Source: Mesorhizobium huakuii
GTDB taxonomy: Bacteria; Pseudomonadota; Alphaproteobacteria; Rhizobiales; Rhizobiaceae
DNA length: 60,575 bases
Assembly (NCBI RefSeq): GCF_030160235.1
Contig: NZ_BSNY01000011.1
Span: forward strand, 1-60,575
Direction of reading: 5' to 3'
Shown: piece after piece, positions 16,335 through 24,943 of the stretch
Layout: each line of letters opens with the position of its first letter
Numbering within the stretch: the stretch's first letter is position 1
The notes under the pieces: generated by a model
Told to the model about the DNA's origin: nothing
Databases searched by the model: none
The model's input: the letters and a program-made list of their open reading frames with translations, nothing else
Program-made: the position numbers and the translations under genes

Positions 16335-16429
16335 CTTCCCTAAAGGCGATATGCCAAGCTGCGTTTGGTTGGCTACCCTGTCGGGATAGCACAGCTATTT
16401 CGAGGTGGGGCCGCGCTGGCCGCGCCATA

Positions 16430-16627
16430 TCAACGCGATCGTTTGACGACATTTCCTGGTTCGCCGGGCACGCGGGACTGATCGCGAGCTTGGCTTTCGG
16501 CCATTTCAAGCTTCTTCTGCTCCAACGCCAGCAAGCCTTCGATAACACGCCTTTGTTCGGGATTTGTCTCGCGCGCGAGCAAATCCTGGAAGTGGGTGAT
16601 GTTGGCGCGAGCAATGAACCGGTCCAT
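16430..16627 (-). CDS. small conserved protein, DRFIARANI family, copy 1
   Basis: A 65-residue hydrophilic, helical protein starting MDRFIARANITHFQDLLARE, with a run rich in Glu, Gln and Lys. I recall this as a small rhizobial family of unknown function. A paralogue lies at 17286-17456 on the same strand (VDKRIARLNIEHFRQRLAEE), giving independent support that both are real. GAGGT lies 6 bp before the ATG at 16627. Confidence 0.65.
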   Translation of the reverse strand: MDRFIARANITHFQDLLARETNPEQRRVIEGLLALEQKKLEMAESQARDQSRVPGEPGNVVKRSR

Positions 16628-16884
16628 GACATACCTCGATTGCCAAGCAAAGGCATGGTACACCCAAGTCCGTGCCGCCCAAAGCCATTTGCGGCCATTG
16701 CAGGTGGGCCGCGGCAGGCTAGGTGAAATCCCGTAAGGACCAAACCGAGTTTCACAATATCAGATATTGCGCCATTGATGTCATTAGCAGAGGCGGATCG
16801 CCGTTTCGATCTTGGTGAAATCAGCTTCATCATCGAAGAGCGTCTTGCCCTGCGTCTCAACCCAGAGCAGTAGGCACACTCAAC

Positions 16885-17028
16885 ATGTCGGGCGTGCGCA
16901 GTAGCGAGATGATGAAATGGCAGAGCCTGTGGAACGTGGCAGCCCAACTGCGAGAAACTCCACCGCTGATCGCCGTGCGGAAGGCATTCACGTGCCAGGC
17001 AAGCAAGATGCCCGGTCTTTGGATTTGA
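16885..17028 (+). CDS. hypothetical MKWQ-type small frame, possibly truncated
   Basis: A 47-codon frame from ATG 16885 (alternatives 16909 and 16912) containing MKWQSLWNVAAQLRE, matching the start of the 111-residue frame at 1265-1600. After about 16 residues the similarity fades and the frame stops, so this may be a truncated or frameshifted copy. Its stop lies inside FNR/FixK box 12. The gap 16628-16884 holds only a 15-bp palindrome (CAATAT-CAG-ATATTG, 16755-16769). Confidence 0.3.
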   Translation: MSGVRSSEMMKWQSLWNVAAQLRETPPLIAVRKAFTCQASKMPGLWI

Positions 17029-17038
17029 CCTGCGTCAA
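17025..17038. promoter_or_regulatory. FNR/FixK box 12 (TTGACCTGCGTCAA)
   Basis: TTGAC-N4-GTCAA type, centred exactly 41.5 bp before the ATG at 17073. Confidence 0.7.
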
Positions 17039-17072
17039 GGACGCTTTGGCCGTTCCTTCCAAAAATGAATCC

Positions 17073-17267
17073 ATGTGGCAACCAATATCGACCGCCCCTT
17101 TTGATCGGGATTTGGAATTGGCCGTCATGGATGGCGACGGTGCTCACGCCCTCGTTTTTCCCTGCAGGCGCATACTGACAGGCTGGACCAAGTCGGCCAC
17201 GAAGGAACGGGTGGACATCTCACCTACGCATTGGAAAACATGGGAACCTGACAAGACAGATGTCTAG
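17073..17267 (+). CDS. conserved hypothetical protein with WQPISTAP motif
   Basis: 64 residues beginning MWQPISTAPFDRDLELAV and containing ALVFPCRRILTGW and PTHWKTW. This is a common short rhizobial family (DUF551-like) of unknown function. No Shine-Dalgarno precedes the ATG, and the FNR/FixK box centre is 41.5 bp away, which predicts a transcript beginning at the start codon, that is, a leaderless mRNA. Confidence 0.7.
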   Translation: MWQPISTAPFDRDLELAVMDGDGAHALVFPCRRILTGWTKSATKERVDISPTHWKTWEPDKTDV

Positions 17268-17285
17268 CGGCATTGCCGCGTTTTT

Positions 17286-17456
17286 CTACTTGTTGCTGTC
17301 CCCGTTTGTTCCCTTGTCGGCCTCCTCGGCCTTTCGGAGCTTTTCTTCTTCTTTCTCCAGCAGGTCAAGCAACGCCTTCCGCTTTAGTTGATCTTGCTCC
17401 TCTGCCAAGCGCTGGCGAAAATGCTCGATATTCAGGCGCGCGATCCGCTTATCCAC
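17286..17456 (-). CDS. small conserved protein, DRFIARANI family, copy 2
   Basis: A 56-residue frame starting at GTG 17456 (VDKRIARLNIEHFRQRLAEE), followed by a strongly charged helix (LLEKEEEKLRKAEEADKG) likely to form a coiled coil. It is homologous to the protein at 16430-16627. AGGTGA lies 6 bp before the GTG. Function unknown. Its shortness and GTG start make it easy to miss. The 17457-17647 gap upstream shows nothing else. Confidence 0.7.
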   Translation of the reverse strand: MDKRIARLNIEHFRQRLAEEQDQLKRKALLDLLEKEEEKLRKAEEADKGTNGDSNK

Positions 17457-17647
17457 TCGTCACCTAAGCAGCCGCAGCGGCTTCCCTCTTCGTCTGTGCA
17501 CTCACATATCACAGCCAAATCGCCCGCGTCTAATTCCGCCGATGCGTCCGTCCCCAAGGCATGCTTCGTCAGACCGCTCTCTTCGAATGCTCCCTCAGCA
17601 ATCCGCCACCCGCGGCCATGCCGCATCGAAGGGGGTGCCGGCGCCCA

Positions 17648-17661
17648 TTGATGCAGGTCAA
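17648..17661. promoter_or_regulatory. FNR/FixK box 13 (TTGATGCAGGTCAA)
   Basis: Centred 68.5 bp before the ATG of the Spy/CpxP-like gene. Confidence 0.75.
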
Positions 17662-17722
17662 GGCCTTCAGCAGTGCATGTGATTTCTTTGAAACTTGGAA
17701 TCCGCTGTGAAGGAGACGACCG

Positions 17723-18277
17723 ATGTTCAACTTGCGCAGTACTGTTGCCGCCGGCCTGATGCTGAGCCTTGTCGCGATGCCGGTTGTGGCCGGGGCTGAA
17801 GATAACGATTCCAGTTGGTGGCCTCGCTGGGGCATGGGCCGCATGATGATGGGTCAATGGGGCATGGGCGGCCCCATGGGTGGCTATGATTCAGACCAGA
17901 TGCTCGATCGGGTCGACGGACGCCTCGCCTTCCTCAAGACGGAACTGAAGATCACCGAGGAGCAGATGCCCTCCTGGGACGAACTTGCCGGTGTCATCCG
18001 TAGCACGGCCGAGTCTCACAACGCGTTGATGCAGGACATGCTCAAGGAATTCCAGGACGGCGAGTTCGTGAAGAAACCCCTGCCCGAGCGACTGGCCTAC
18101 CAACAGAAACATCTCGAAGCGCGTCTGGAACAGGTGAAGACCGTGAGAGCAGCGGTCGAGAAACTATACGCAAAGTTGAGCGCGGAGCAGAGACGGGCCG
18201 CCGACGAGATCGTTCTGCCGATGATGGGCATGGGGATGGGGCGCTCGGGCATTGGTCCTGGAATGATGTCCAGATAG
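17723..18277 (+). CDS. periplasmic Spy/CpxP-like LTxxQ protein, Met-rich
   Basis: 184 residues with a signal peptide (about 1-25, ending AGA). A Met/Trp/Gly-rich stretch (MGRMMMGQWGMGGPMGG, about 38-54) follows, then a helical domain with LKITEEQ at 75-81 and LSAEQRRAADEI near 152-163, the two LTxxQ-type motifs of Spy/CpxP. Such proteins are periplasmic chaperones or metal sensors for envelope stress; the methionines suggest copper or metal contact. AAGGAGAC precedes the ATG. FNR/FixK box 13 lies upstream. Confidence 0.8.
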   Translation: MFNLRSTVAAGLMLSLVAMPVVAGAEDNDSSWWPRWGMGRMMMGQWGMGGPMGGYDSDQMLDRVDGRLAFLKTELKITEEQMPSWDELAGVIRSTAESHNALMQDMLKEFQDGEFVKKPLPERLAYQQKHLEARLEQVKTVRAAVEKLYAKLSAEQRRAADEIVLPMMGMGMGRSGIGPGMMSR

Positions 18278-18337
18278 CTTCCATTGCGTCCTGATCGCGG
18301 CAACGATTGAGCCGGAAATCGCGGAGAAACTGAACGC

Positions 18338-18985
18338 ATGTTCGTCGTACTTCGCCTTTTGACTGCGCTAACTCTGCTCGGCGCCAGCCAGGGCTCCGGC
18401 TCGACGATCTTTCCGACGGGGGTGGCATACAGCAATTGGGCCGACGAAAGCGAAGAAGCACGGGTATGCGAGATCGTCCTCGACGTCAGCAACCCGCCAT
18501 CGCGGGAAGCCGTCAAGTTCATAACGATTGCCGGCTACAACAAATTCGACGGAACGCTTCTAGCCGGCTTTCTGATGGGCGCAGCCGACCTCACCACATC
18601 AGGCACATATCAAATAGTGGGGATTTCAGACGCTGCGTTCAGCTCGCGCACATTCAGTTCGCTCGGCCATTTGGACTACGAATACTATGACGACGGTACC
18701 GTCATGGCGACGACTCAAAACCCTCTTGTCGCCGCGGCTTTCATCAGGGCAGTGATTGCCGGGGTCTATGAAGTGCATTTTGCCCGCCCAGGTTCAAACG
18801 CCGAAATGCGAACCTACAAGATTGCGTCCGCTCCAGGGGAATCCGTAATCAGCAATTTCATGCACTGCATGGATGGCCTCGCCGTCGAGTCCCACCGCAC
18901 TCAATCAGATGCATCGACAAAAGGAAGCCCGCTGCCGGAGGGAGGTGGCAGCGGGCTCAGCAACGCGGCGGATCAGGGAGGATAA
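18338..18985 (+). CDS. putative secreted protein, unknown function
   Basis: 215 residues; I recognise no family. A hydrophobic N-terminus (FVVLRLLTALTLLGAS) looks like a signal peptide. The mature part is mixed alpha/beta with two Cys (one in EEARVCEIVL, one in MHCMDG) that could form a disulphide in the periplasm. The C-terminal 30 residues are low-complexity Gly/Ser. It follows the Spy-like gene by 60 bp on the same strand and may share its transcript. Confidence 0.6.
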   Translation: MFVVLRLLTALTLLGASQGSGSTIFPTGVAYSNWADESEEARVCEIVLDVSNPPSREAVKFITIAGYNKFDGTLLAGFLMGAADLTTSGTYQIVGISDAAFSSRTFSSLGHLDYEYYDDGTVMATTQNPLVAAAFIRAVIAGVYEVHFARPGSNAEMRTYKIASAPGESVISNFMHCMDGLAVESHRTQSDASTKGSPLPEGGGSGLSNAADQGG

Positions 18986-19258
18986 CCCGTCGCTTCCCAT
19001 GTCAGGGGAGAACATGGGTGATCCGCATATAGGAAAAATATCCTACCGAACAAGGGCGCGGCCGTGACGACTACGCCGCTCGCGTTCGCAAAGTGCTCGG
19101 TTGGGAACCCGCGGAGCATGGCGACATCGTGCGCACGGAACTGGGGTCGGCCGCGGCAGCGCGCTGAAGCGCAGACCTCCTCCCGCGGACGACCAACCTC
19201 CCGGCCTGCTTGAGTTGCTCCAAATTCTGTTTTCCATCCGGCAGGCCCGTCGGCAGGT
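18986..19258. other. intergenic stretch before ABC operon
   Basis: No gene is supported. An inverted repeat CCCATGT (18996-19002) / ACATGGG (19012-19018) with a 9-nt loop may end the upstream transcript, but it has no T-run. Confidence 0.35.
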
Positions 19259-19272
19259 TTGACGAACATCAA
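19259..19272. promoter_or_regulatory. FNR/FixK box 14 (TTGACGAACATCAA)
   Basis: Centred 62.5 bp before the ATG at 19328 of the ABC exporter operon. Confidence 0.7.
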
Positions 19273-19327
19273 GGTTTCCAGTCGCAAATGCCGCGACTGT
19301 CGGCGGGATACACAAGGCCCGCAGAGC

Positions 19328-20035
19328 ATGCAGTCTCCGATTTTTTCTGCCCATGGGATGACCAAGGTCTACCGCTCAGGCGAGGTCGAGGTGTTCGCCC
19401 TTCGCGGTGTCGATCTCGACCTCTATGAGGGGGAGATAGCAGTTCTCCTTGGGCCGTCAGGCAGTGGCAAGTCGACACTGCTCAACATTATGGGCGGGCT
19501 TGACCGTGCGACCGCAGGGGAGGTCCGCTTTCGCGGCCAGGATCTGACCACGTTCTCCGAGAGACAGTTCACCCGCTTCCGGCGTGACCATATCGGTTTT
19601 GTGTTCCAGTTCTACAATTTGATCCCCAGCCTCACCGCTTGGGAGAACGTCGCACTGGTCACCGAGATCTCGTCCAATCCGATGAAGCCCGATGAAGCGC
19701 TGGAGATGGTCGGCCTCAAGGATCGCATGGCGCATTTCCCCGCCCAACTGTCCGGCGGCGAGCAGCAAAGGGTGGCGATTGCCCGTGCAATCGCCAAACG
19801 CCCGGAAGTCATGCTGTGCGACGAGCCGACCGGCGCGCTTGATTCGGAGACAGGCATTCTGGTCCTCGAAGCGCTGTCGCGGATCAATGAGGAGATGAAG
19901 ACGACCATGGCGATCATCACGCACAATGCCGGCATCCGGCAGATCGCGCATCGCGTCTTCACTTTCAAGGACGGGCGCATCGCCGATGCTGCCGTCAACG
20001 ACCAGCGGGCGCGGCCCGCCGAAGTAAGCTGGTAG
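19328..20035 (+). CDS. ABC transporter ATP-binding protein (LolD/MacB type)
   Basis: A 235-residue cytosolic ATPase that powers the FtsX-type permease encoded next. Walker [10 protein letters not shown] is at 42-50, the signature LSGGEQQ at 141-147 and Walker B VMLCDEP at 161-167. The sequence resembles LolD/MacB/DevA ATPases. ATG 19328 is chosen over an upstream ATG at 19259 because the latter lies within the FNR/FixK box. Genes 19328, 20040 and 22408 are spaced by 4 bp each and form one operon. Confidence 0.93.
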   Translation: MQSPIFSAHGMTKVYRSGEVEVFALRGVDLDLYEGEIAVLLGPSGSGKSTLLNIMGGLDRATAGEVRFRGQDLTTFSERQFTRFRRDHIGFVFQFYNLIPSLTAWENVALVTEISSNPMKPDEALEMVGLKDRMAHFPAQLSGGEQQRVAIARAIAKRPEVMLCDEPTGALDSETGILVLEALSRINEEMKTTMAIITHNAGIRQIAHRVFTFKDGRIADAAVNDQRARPAEVSW

Positions 20036-20039
20036 CGCC

Positions 20040-22403
20040 GTGTCGATCCTCGATCGCAAGCTTCTGCGCGATATCCTGCGGATGTGGGCGCAGGTCCTCG
20101 CCATCGCGCTTGTCATGGCCTGCGGCGTTGCGACCATTGTTATCGCAGTCGGAGGCTATCGCTCGCTGGAGCAAACCCGGACGGCATTCTACGACCGCTA
20201 CCGGTTTGCCACCGTCTTCTCGGGGCTGACGCGCGCGCCCCTTCACCTTCGCGAACGCATGGCATCGATCGCGGGGGTCAGCGGCCTCGAACTGCGCATT
20301 GTCAAGCCGGTCTTGTTGGACATGCCTGGCATGGCCGAACCGGCAACCGCAATCGCCGTCTCCATCCCCGACCGCGGCGTGCCCGCTGCCAACAGGCTTT
20401 ACCTACGCATCGGCCGGCTGCCTGAATCCGGACGCCCCGGCGAGGTAGCGGTGACTGAGCGCTTCGCTGCCGCACATCGCATGGCACCCGGCAGCACGTT
20501 CGACGCCATTCTGAACGGCCGCAAGCGGACGCTCACCGTCACCGGCATCGTACTCACGCCCGAATACATCTACGCGCTCGGCCCTGGCGACATGGTGCCG
20601 GACCCGCGGCGCTTCGGCGTCTTCTTCATGCCGCGAGCCGTGCTTGCCGGCATCTTCGACATGGACGGCGCATTCAACGATGTTGCCATACGCACCCAGC
20701 GCAGTGCTGACATCCAGGCGATCGAGGACGCGGTCGACCTTGTCCTGAAGCCATTCGGAGGAACCGGCACGCATGGGCGTGCCGACCAGATATCCCACGC
20801 CTTCCTCGACAATGAGCTGGTCCAGCTTCGCGCCATGGCCACCGTCATTCCACCGGTGTTCCTGTTTGTGTCGGCCTTCCTGGTCAACATGATCCTGTCG
20901 CGCTTGATCGTGCTCGAGCGCGAACAGATCGGGCTGATGAAGGCCGTTGGCTACGGATCGGCGGCAATAGGCTGGCATTATGCCAAGCTGACGCTGGTGA
21001 TCGCGTTGATCGGCATCGCCATCGGCGCCGGCGCCGGCAACTGGCTTGGCCACGGCCTCACCACGCTCTATGCGCGGTTCTTCTCCTTTCCTTTCCTCAT
21101 CTTCCAGCAAAGCGTCGATCTCTATGCCATCGCCGCCGCCACAAGCGCACTGGCAGCGCTGTTGGGCGCGGCGCGGGCGATCTGGAGCGTCGTGGCGCTT
21201 CCGCCGGCAGTCGCCATGCAACCGCCCGCCCCGGCCCGATACCGGGCCTTCCTCACGAGCGACGGCAATCTCCTGTCGGCTTTCTCGCAATTGACCATCA
21301 TGGCATTCAGGCATCTGGTGCGCTGGCCCGTGCGCTCGTTGCTGACGACATTGGGGACCTCTCTTGCCGTCGCTCTCCTGGTCACGGCGCTATTCTCCTT
21401 CGATTCAATAGCGTTCATGGTCGACACGGTTTTCTTCCGCGCCGAGCGACAGGATGCGACCTTCTCGTTCGGTGTCGACCAATCGCCGCGCGCCCTGCAG
21501 TCTGTCGCAGCCATGCCGGGCGTACTGCGCGCGGAGCCGTTCCGGGCAACGGCCGTGATCCTGCGCCATGGCTATCGTGAGCGCCGGCTGGTGATCTCGA
21601 GTGTTCCCCGACAGGCGGATCTGGCGCGGGTTCTCGATCTCAATCTCGATCCAATTGACCCGCCGCCAACCGGCCTCATGCTGTCCGAAAGGGTGGCCTC
21701 GCTGCTCCATCTGCGTATCGGTGATCTGGCCGAGGTCGAACTGCTCGAAAAGGCGCACCAAATGGTCCGCGTTCCCGTGACCAGCATCGTCCAGAGCTAT
21801 GTCGGGCTCGCCGTCTACATGCGTGCCGAGGCGCTCGACGAGCTGGTCGGCGGCGGACCACGCATTTCCGGGGTCAGGGTAGCGATCGATCCGGCACGCC
21901 TTGGTGACCTCTACACAGCCGTCAAACAGACGCCCGTTATCGCTTCAATCGCGCTGCAAGGCATATCGCGCCAGCGCTTCCGCGAGACAATCGGTGAGAA
22001 CATCACGATCATGACCAGCGTCTACACGGCGCTTGCCGTCATCATTGCCTTCGGCGTCGTCTACAACTCCGCCCGTATCCAGCTTTCCGAGCGCGCCCGC
22101 GAACTCGCAGGCTTGCGCGTGCTCGGCTTCACCAGGAGCGAAGTTTCGAGCGTCCTGCTCATCGAACTGGCCAGCATCGTCGCTTTGGCGCAGCCGCTTG
22201 GCTGGATTCTCGGCTATCTCTTCTCGTGGTCGGTCGTCAGGGGCTTCGAAAGCGACCTCTTCCGCATTCCGTTCGTGGTGAATCGGTCCACTTTCGCGCT
22301 TGCCAGCCTGATCGTGCTCGCTGTGGCCACGCTTTCGGCGCTGATCGTTCGGCGTCGTATCGACAGCCTTGACCTCGTGCGTGTCCTCAAGACAAGGGAT
22401 TAG
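20040..22403 (+). CDS. FtsX-like ABC transporter permease
   Basis: A 787-residue inner-membrane permease with two FtsX modules. It has an N-terminal membrane anchor (about 18-40), an extracytoplasmic domain, three spans around 270-390, then a second periplasmic domain and three spans in the last 130 residues. It starts at GTG 20040, 4 bp after the ATPase stop. With the ATPase and HlyD-type adaptor it forms a tripartite exporter of MacB/DevBCA style. Cargo is unknown; lipid, peptide or glycolipid export are options known for the family. Confidence 0.88.
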   Translation: MSILDRKLLRDILRMWAQVLAIALVMACGVATIVIAVGGYRSLEQTRTAFYDRYRFATVFSGLTRAPLHLRERMASIAGVSGLELRIVKPVLLDMPGMAEPATAIAVSIPDRGVPAANRLYLRIGRLPESGRPGEVAVTERFAAAHRMAPGSTFDAILNGRKRTLTVTGIVLTPEYIYALGPGDMVPDPRRFGVFFMPRAVLAGIFDMDGAFNDVAIRTQRSADIQAIEDAVDLVLKPFGGTGTHGRADQISHAFLDNELVQLRAMATVIPPVFLFVSAFLVNMILSRLIVLEREQIGLMKAVGYGSAAIGWHYAKLTLVIALIGIAIGAGAGNWLGHGLTTLYARFFSFPFLIFQQSVDLYAIAAATSALAALLGAARAIWSVVALPPAVAMQPPAPARYRAFLTSDGNLLSAFSQLTIMAFRHLVRWPVRSLLTTLGTSLAVALLVTALFSFDSIAFMVDTVFFRAERQDATFSFGVDQSPRALQSVAAMPGVLRAEPFRATAVILRHGYRERRLVISSVPRQADLARVLDLNLDPIDPPPTGLMLSERVASLLHLRIGDLAEVELLEKAHQMVRVPVTSIVQSYVGLAVYMRAEALDELVGGGPRISGVRVAIDPARLGDLYTAVKQTPVIASIALQGISRQRFRETIGENITIMTSVYTALAVIIAFGVVYNSARIQLSERARELAGLRVLGFTRSEVSSVLLIELASIVALAQPLGWILGYLFSWSVVRGFESDLFRIPFVVNRSTFALASLIVLAVATLSALIVRRRIDSLDLVRVLKTRD

Positions 22404-22407
22404 TCCG

Positions 22408-23604
22408 ATGAAGTCGACCTGGGTCAAACGCGTCGGACTTGCGCTCCTTGCCATTGCGGTCGTCGCAGGCTTCGGCTGGGCTCTGCGGGCGCAGCCGGCG
22501 TTGGTGGATTTGGCCGAGGTGATCGCAGCGCCGATGCGAGTCACGGTCCGTGAGGACGGTATGACGCGCGTGCGCGACGTCTACACGGTATCGGCGCCGA
22601 TTGCCGGTCATCTGACGCGCACGGTGGTGAACGAAGGCGACTTGGTGAAAGCGAACAATACCGTTGTTGCCGCCATCCATCCGCTCGACCCACCCCTTAT
22701 CGACCGGCGCGCGGAGGCCGAACTGATTGCCAGCCGCGACGCGGCGCGCGCTGGTGTCGGTGTTGCCGAGATCGACTTGCAGCGTGCGCAATCGGCATTG
22801 AGGCTGGCGGAGGACGAACTGGCTCGGACAATCAAATTGTTCGGATCCGGATTTGTCTCGGAGAGCGCCTTGCAGAGGCTCACAAACGAAGTCGATCTGC
22901 GGAAAACCGCAGTCGATGCGGCGAAAGCGGTCATAGGACTCAGAAATGCGGAACTTGCGAACGCCGAGGCCCGCCTGCTGCAGCCAGATCCGGCGGATCC
23001 GACCGGTGAAAGCTGCTGCGTCAATCTTCTGGCTCCCATCGACGGGACCGTGCTTTCCGTCATGGCGAGGAGCGAACAAGCCGTCACGGCCGGCGCCAAG
23101 ATCGCCGAAGTAGGCAATGTCCACGATCTGGAGATCGCTACCGACCTGCTGTCGGCTGACGCGGTGCGCATCACCCGCGGGACAAAGGCTGAGATCACTG
23201 ACTGGGGCGGGGATCATGCACTGCGCGCTGAAGTGAAACGCGTCGATCCAGCCGCATTCACCAAGGTTTCCGCACTCGGGATCGAGGAGCAGAGGGTTAC
23301 TGTCGTCCTAGACTTGGAAGACACGGATGCCCGACTCGGCCACGGCTATCGGGTATTTGTCGAAATGACCGTCTGGGAGTGCGCCCGTTGCGTCCAGGTG
23401 CCGATCGGGGCGCTGTTCAGGAACGGCGACAGGTGGAACGTCTTCGTTGTCGATGGCGACCGCGCCAAGCAGACCGAAATTGGTATCGGTCATATGAATG
23501 ACGATACTGCGGAAGTGCTGACAGGCCTGAAGCCCGGCTCGAGCGTCGTCGTCCATCCGTCCGACACCCTTGTCGACGGTGGCCTGGTGAAGCGACGCGA
23601 CTGA
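22408..23604 (+). CDS. HlyD-family periplasmic adaptor
   Basis: A 398-residue membrane-fusion protein with an N-terminal anchor (about 7-25). It then has a lipoyl-like half (SAPIAGHLTRTVVNEGDLV), a helical hairpin (about 105-195), the second lipoyl half (LLAPIDGTVLSVMARSEQAV) and beta-barrel domains. It links the FtsX permease to an outer-membrane channel; no channel gene lies nearby, so a shared TolC-like protein is expected. Start ATG 22408 is 4 bp after the permease stop. A CC pair (ESCCVNLLAP) lies just before the second lipoyl half, and two further Cys (WECARCV) in the barrel region. Confidence 0.9.
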   Translation: MKSTWVKRVGLALLAIAVVAGFGWALRAQPALVDLAEVIAAPMRVTVREDGMTRVRDVYTVSAPIAGHLTRTVVNEGDLVKANNTVVAAIHPLDPPLIDRRAEAELIASRDAARAGVGVAEIDLQRAQSALRLAEDELARTIKLFGSGFVSESALQRLTNEVDLRKTAVDAAKAVIGLRNAELANAEARLLQPDPADPTGESCCVNLLAPIDGTVLSVMARSEQAVTAGAKIAEVGNVHDLEIATDLLSADAVRITRGTKAEITDWGGDHALRAEVKRVDPAAFTKVSALGIEEQRVTVVLDLEDTDARLGHGYRVFVEMTVWECARCVQVPIGALFRNGDRWNVFVVDGDRAKQTEIGIGHMNDDTAEVLTGLKPGSSVVVHPSDTLVDGGLVKRRD

Positions 23605-23810
23605 AGTCGATGTCTGACAGAAAGGTCGAATGGATGCGAGCTCCCTTGGTGTCGCCCCGACGCTCGACGAACAGCGCGAATGCGAAGGAACTGCTCTGGG
23701 GCCGGATCAATCCCTTGCCCATCGCCGCATGCTTGCTTAATCTTGACCAAGCACGTCGACTGGCGGAACCTGGGGCTCTGGAGCCCCGGGCCGGAAACGC
23801 CTCCGACTTC
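23605..23810. other. intergenic stretch after exporter operon
   Basis: No gene is supported. A 7-bp hairpin GGGGCTC/GAGCCCC (23772-23787) with a 2-nt loop lies ahead of the better terminator at 23811. Confidence 0.35.
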
Positions 23811-23833
23811 GAGCCTGCAGGCTCATGTTTTTT
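23811..23833 (+). terminator. rho-independent terminator
   Basis: The palindrome GAGCCTGCAGGCTC (23811-23824) is followed by ATGTTTTTT. It is suited to end the exporter operon, though 207 bp past its last stop. Confidence 0.7.
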
Positions 23834-23943
23834 CGGGTTCGATCGAGCACTCGCCCGGTGTTGAGGCGAGCAGGAAAAAGGCCGACGCGGGTTCATTGCC
23901 AGCAAACCATCCAAGAATGCCGCCGCGATGTCCCGGTCAGACT

Positions 23944-24780
23944 TCATCGCGCCATCAGGACAGGCAGCGATTGATCTTCAAGCATCGATTTGGTTACGCC
24001 ACCGAAGATGCGTTCGCGCAATCGCGAATGACCATAGGCGCCCATCACCATCAGATCGGCTGCGATATCGACAGCGTGCTGTCGAAGAACGTCAGCGACC
24101 GAATGGTTTGAACTCGGCAGTCGGTCGACCGTAACCTTCACGCCGTGCCGCGCGAGATAGGCGGCGGCATCGGCACCAGGTTCCTGACCGTGGTGGTATT
24201 CGTCCTCAACGGGGTCGACCATGACGAGGCGCACCTGGTCGGCTCCGACTAACATTTCGAGTGATTCACGGACGGCGCGCGATGACTCGAGGCGAGCATC
24301 CCACGCAACCAGCACCCCTTTCGGCTTCAGTGTCGGGCGTCTCCCCGATGGAACGATCAGCAGCGGCTTCCCGGACGAAAACAAGGCGCCCTCGATCACC
24401 TTGTCTTTCAGCGTCTCGCCGGCGAGCAACTCCGGCCCGATCACCATAATGTCGGCGTAGCGTGCACGGCGACCGATTCTCTCGTCTGCCCCGCCAACCT
24501 CCGGATATTCGCTGGAGACATCGGCCGAAAGCGCTCTGCCGGCGAGAAAAGCCGACACGGCAGTCACTCGCTTCTTCAAGAGCCTCTCATCGGCCTGCCG
24601 CTCCTTCAGCCAGTCCTCCGAAACGATTGCCGCATACTCTCCGACTGGCGGCGGCGCGGCGATGGCAACAGCAAGAACGGCAAGATGAGCACCAATTTCG
24701 TCGCAAAGGTCGGCAGTGAGGTTGAGATCGTCGTCGCCCATATGCGGCCCCGTAACCGTAAGGATCGTCTTGAAAGCCAT
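23944..24780 (-). CDS. universal stress protein, tandem UspA domains
   Basis: 278 residues, two UspA folds. The C-terminal half has VLVAWDARLESSRAV at its start and the nucleotide-binding GAYGHSRLRERIFGG near the end. Start ATG 24780 is chosen because GGAGC lies upstream and MAFKTILTVTG is a typical Usp beginning. It is divergent from the cytochrome c gene and shares the perfect FNR/FixK box 15 with it. The N-terminal domain differs from the Usps at 9339 and 10852. Confidence 0.9.
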   Translation of the reverse strand: MAFKTILTVTGPHMGDDDLNLTADLCDEIGAHLAVLAVAIAAPPPVGEYAAIVSEDWLKERQADERLLKKRVTAVSAFLAGRALSADVSSEYPEVGGADERIGRRARYADIMVIGPELLAGETLKDKVIEGALFSSGKPLLIVPSGRRPTLKPKGVLVAWDARLESSRAVRESLEMLVGADQVRLVMVDPVEDEYHHGQEPGADAAAYLARHGVKVTVDRLPSSNHSVADVLRQHAVDIAADLMVMGAYGHSRLRERIFGGVTKSMLEDQSLPVLMAR

Positions 24781-24876
24781 GGCAGTTGCTCCTGATCTGG
24801 GCCAAATTCCGTGACGACGATAGCCGGACCGTTCGGCGCGCTCATTGCGCTGAATCAAGACCATGCGGACGCGCAA

Positions 24877-24890
24877 TTGATCCGGATCAA
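24877..24890. promoter_or_regulatory. FNR/FixK box 15 (TTGATCCGGATCAA)
   Basis: A perfect self-complementary box between divergent genes. Its centre is 60.5 bp from the cytochrome c ATG and 103.5 bp from the Usp ATG, so one site could control both. Confidence 0.8.
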
Positions 24891-24943
24891 CATGTCTGCG
24901 GATTGACGCGGTAGGCTCAGCCGATCAATCGGCGGATGCGCAC

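Noticed and set aside
16778-16873. 31-codon plus-strand frame (MSLAEADRRFDL...)
   Set aside because: No ribosome site, no homologue recognised and no paralogue in the window; too short to support.
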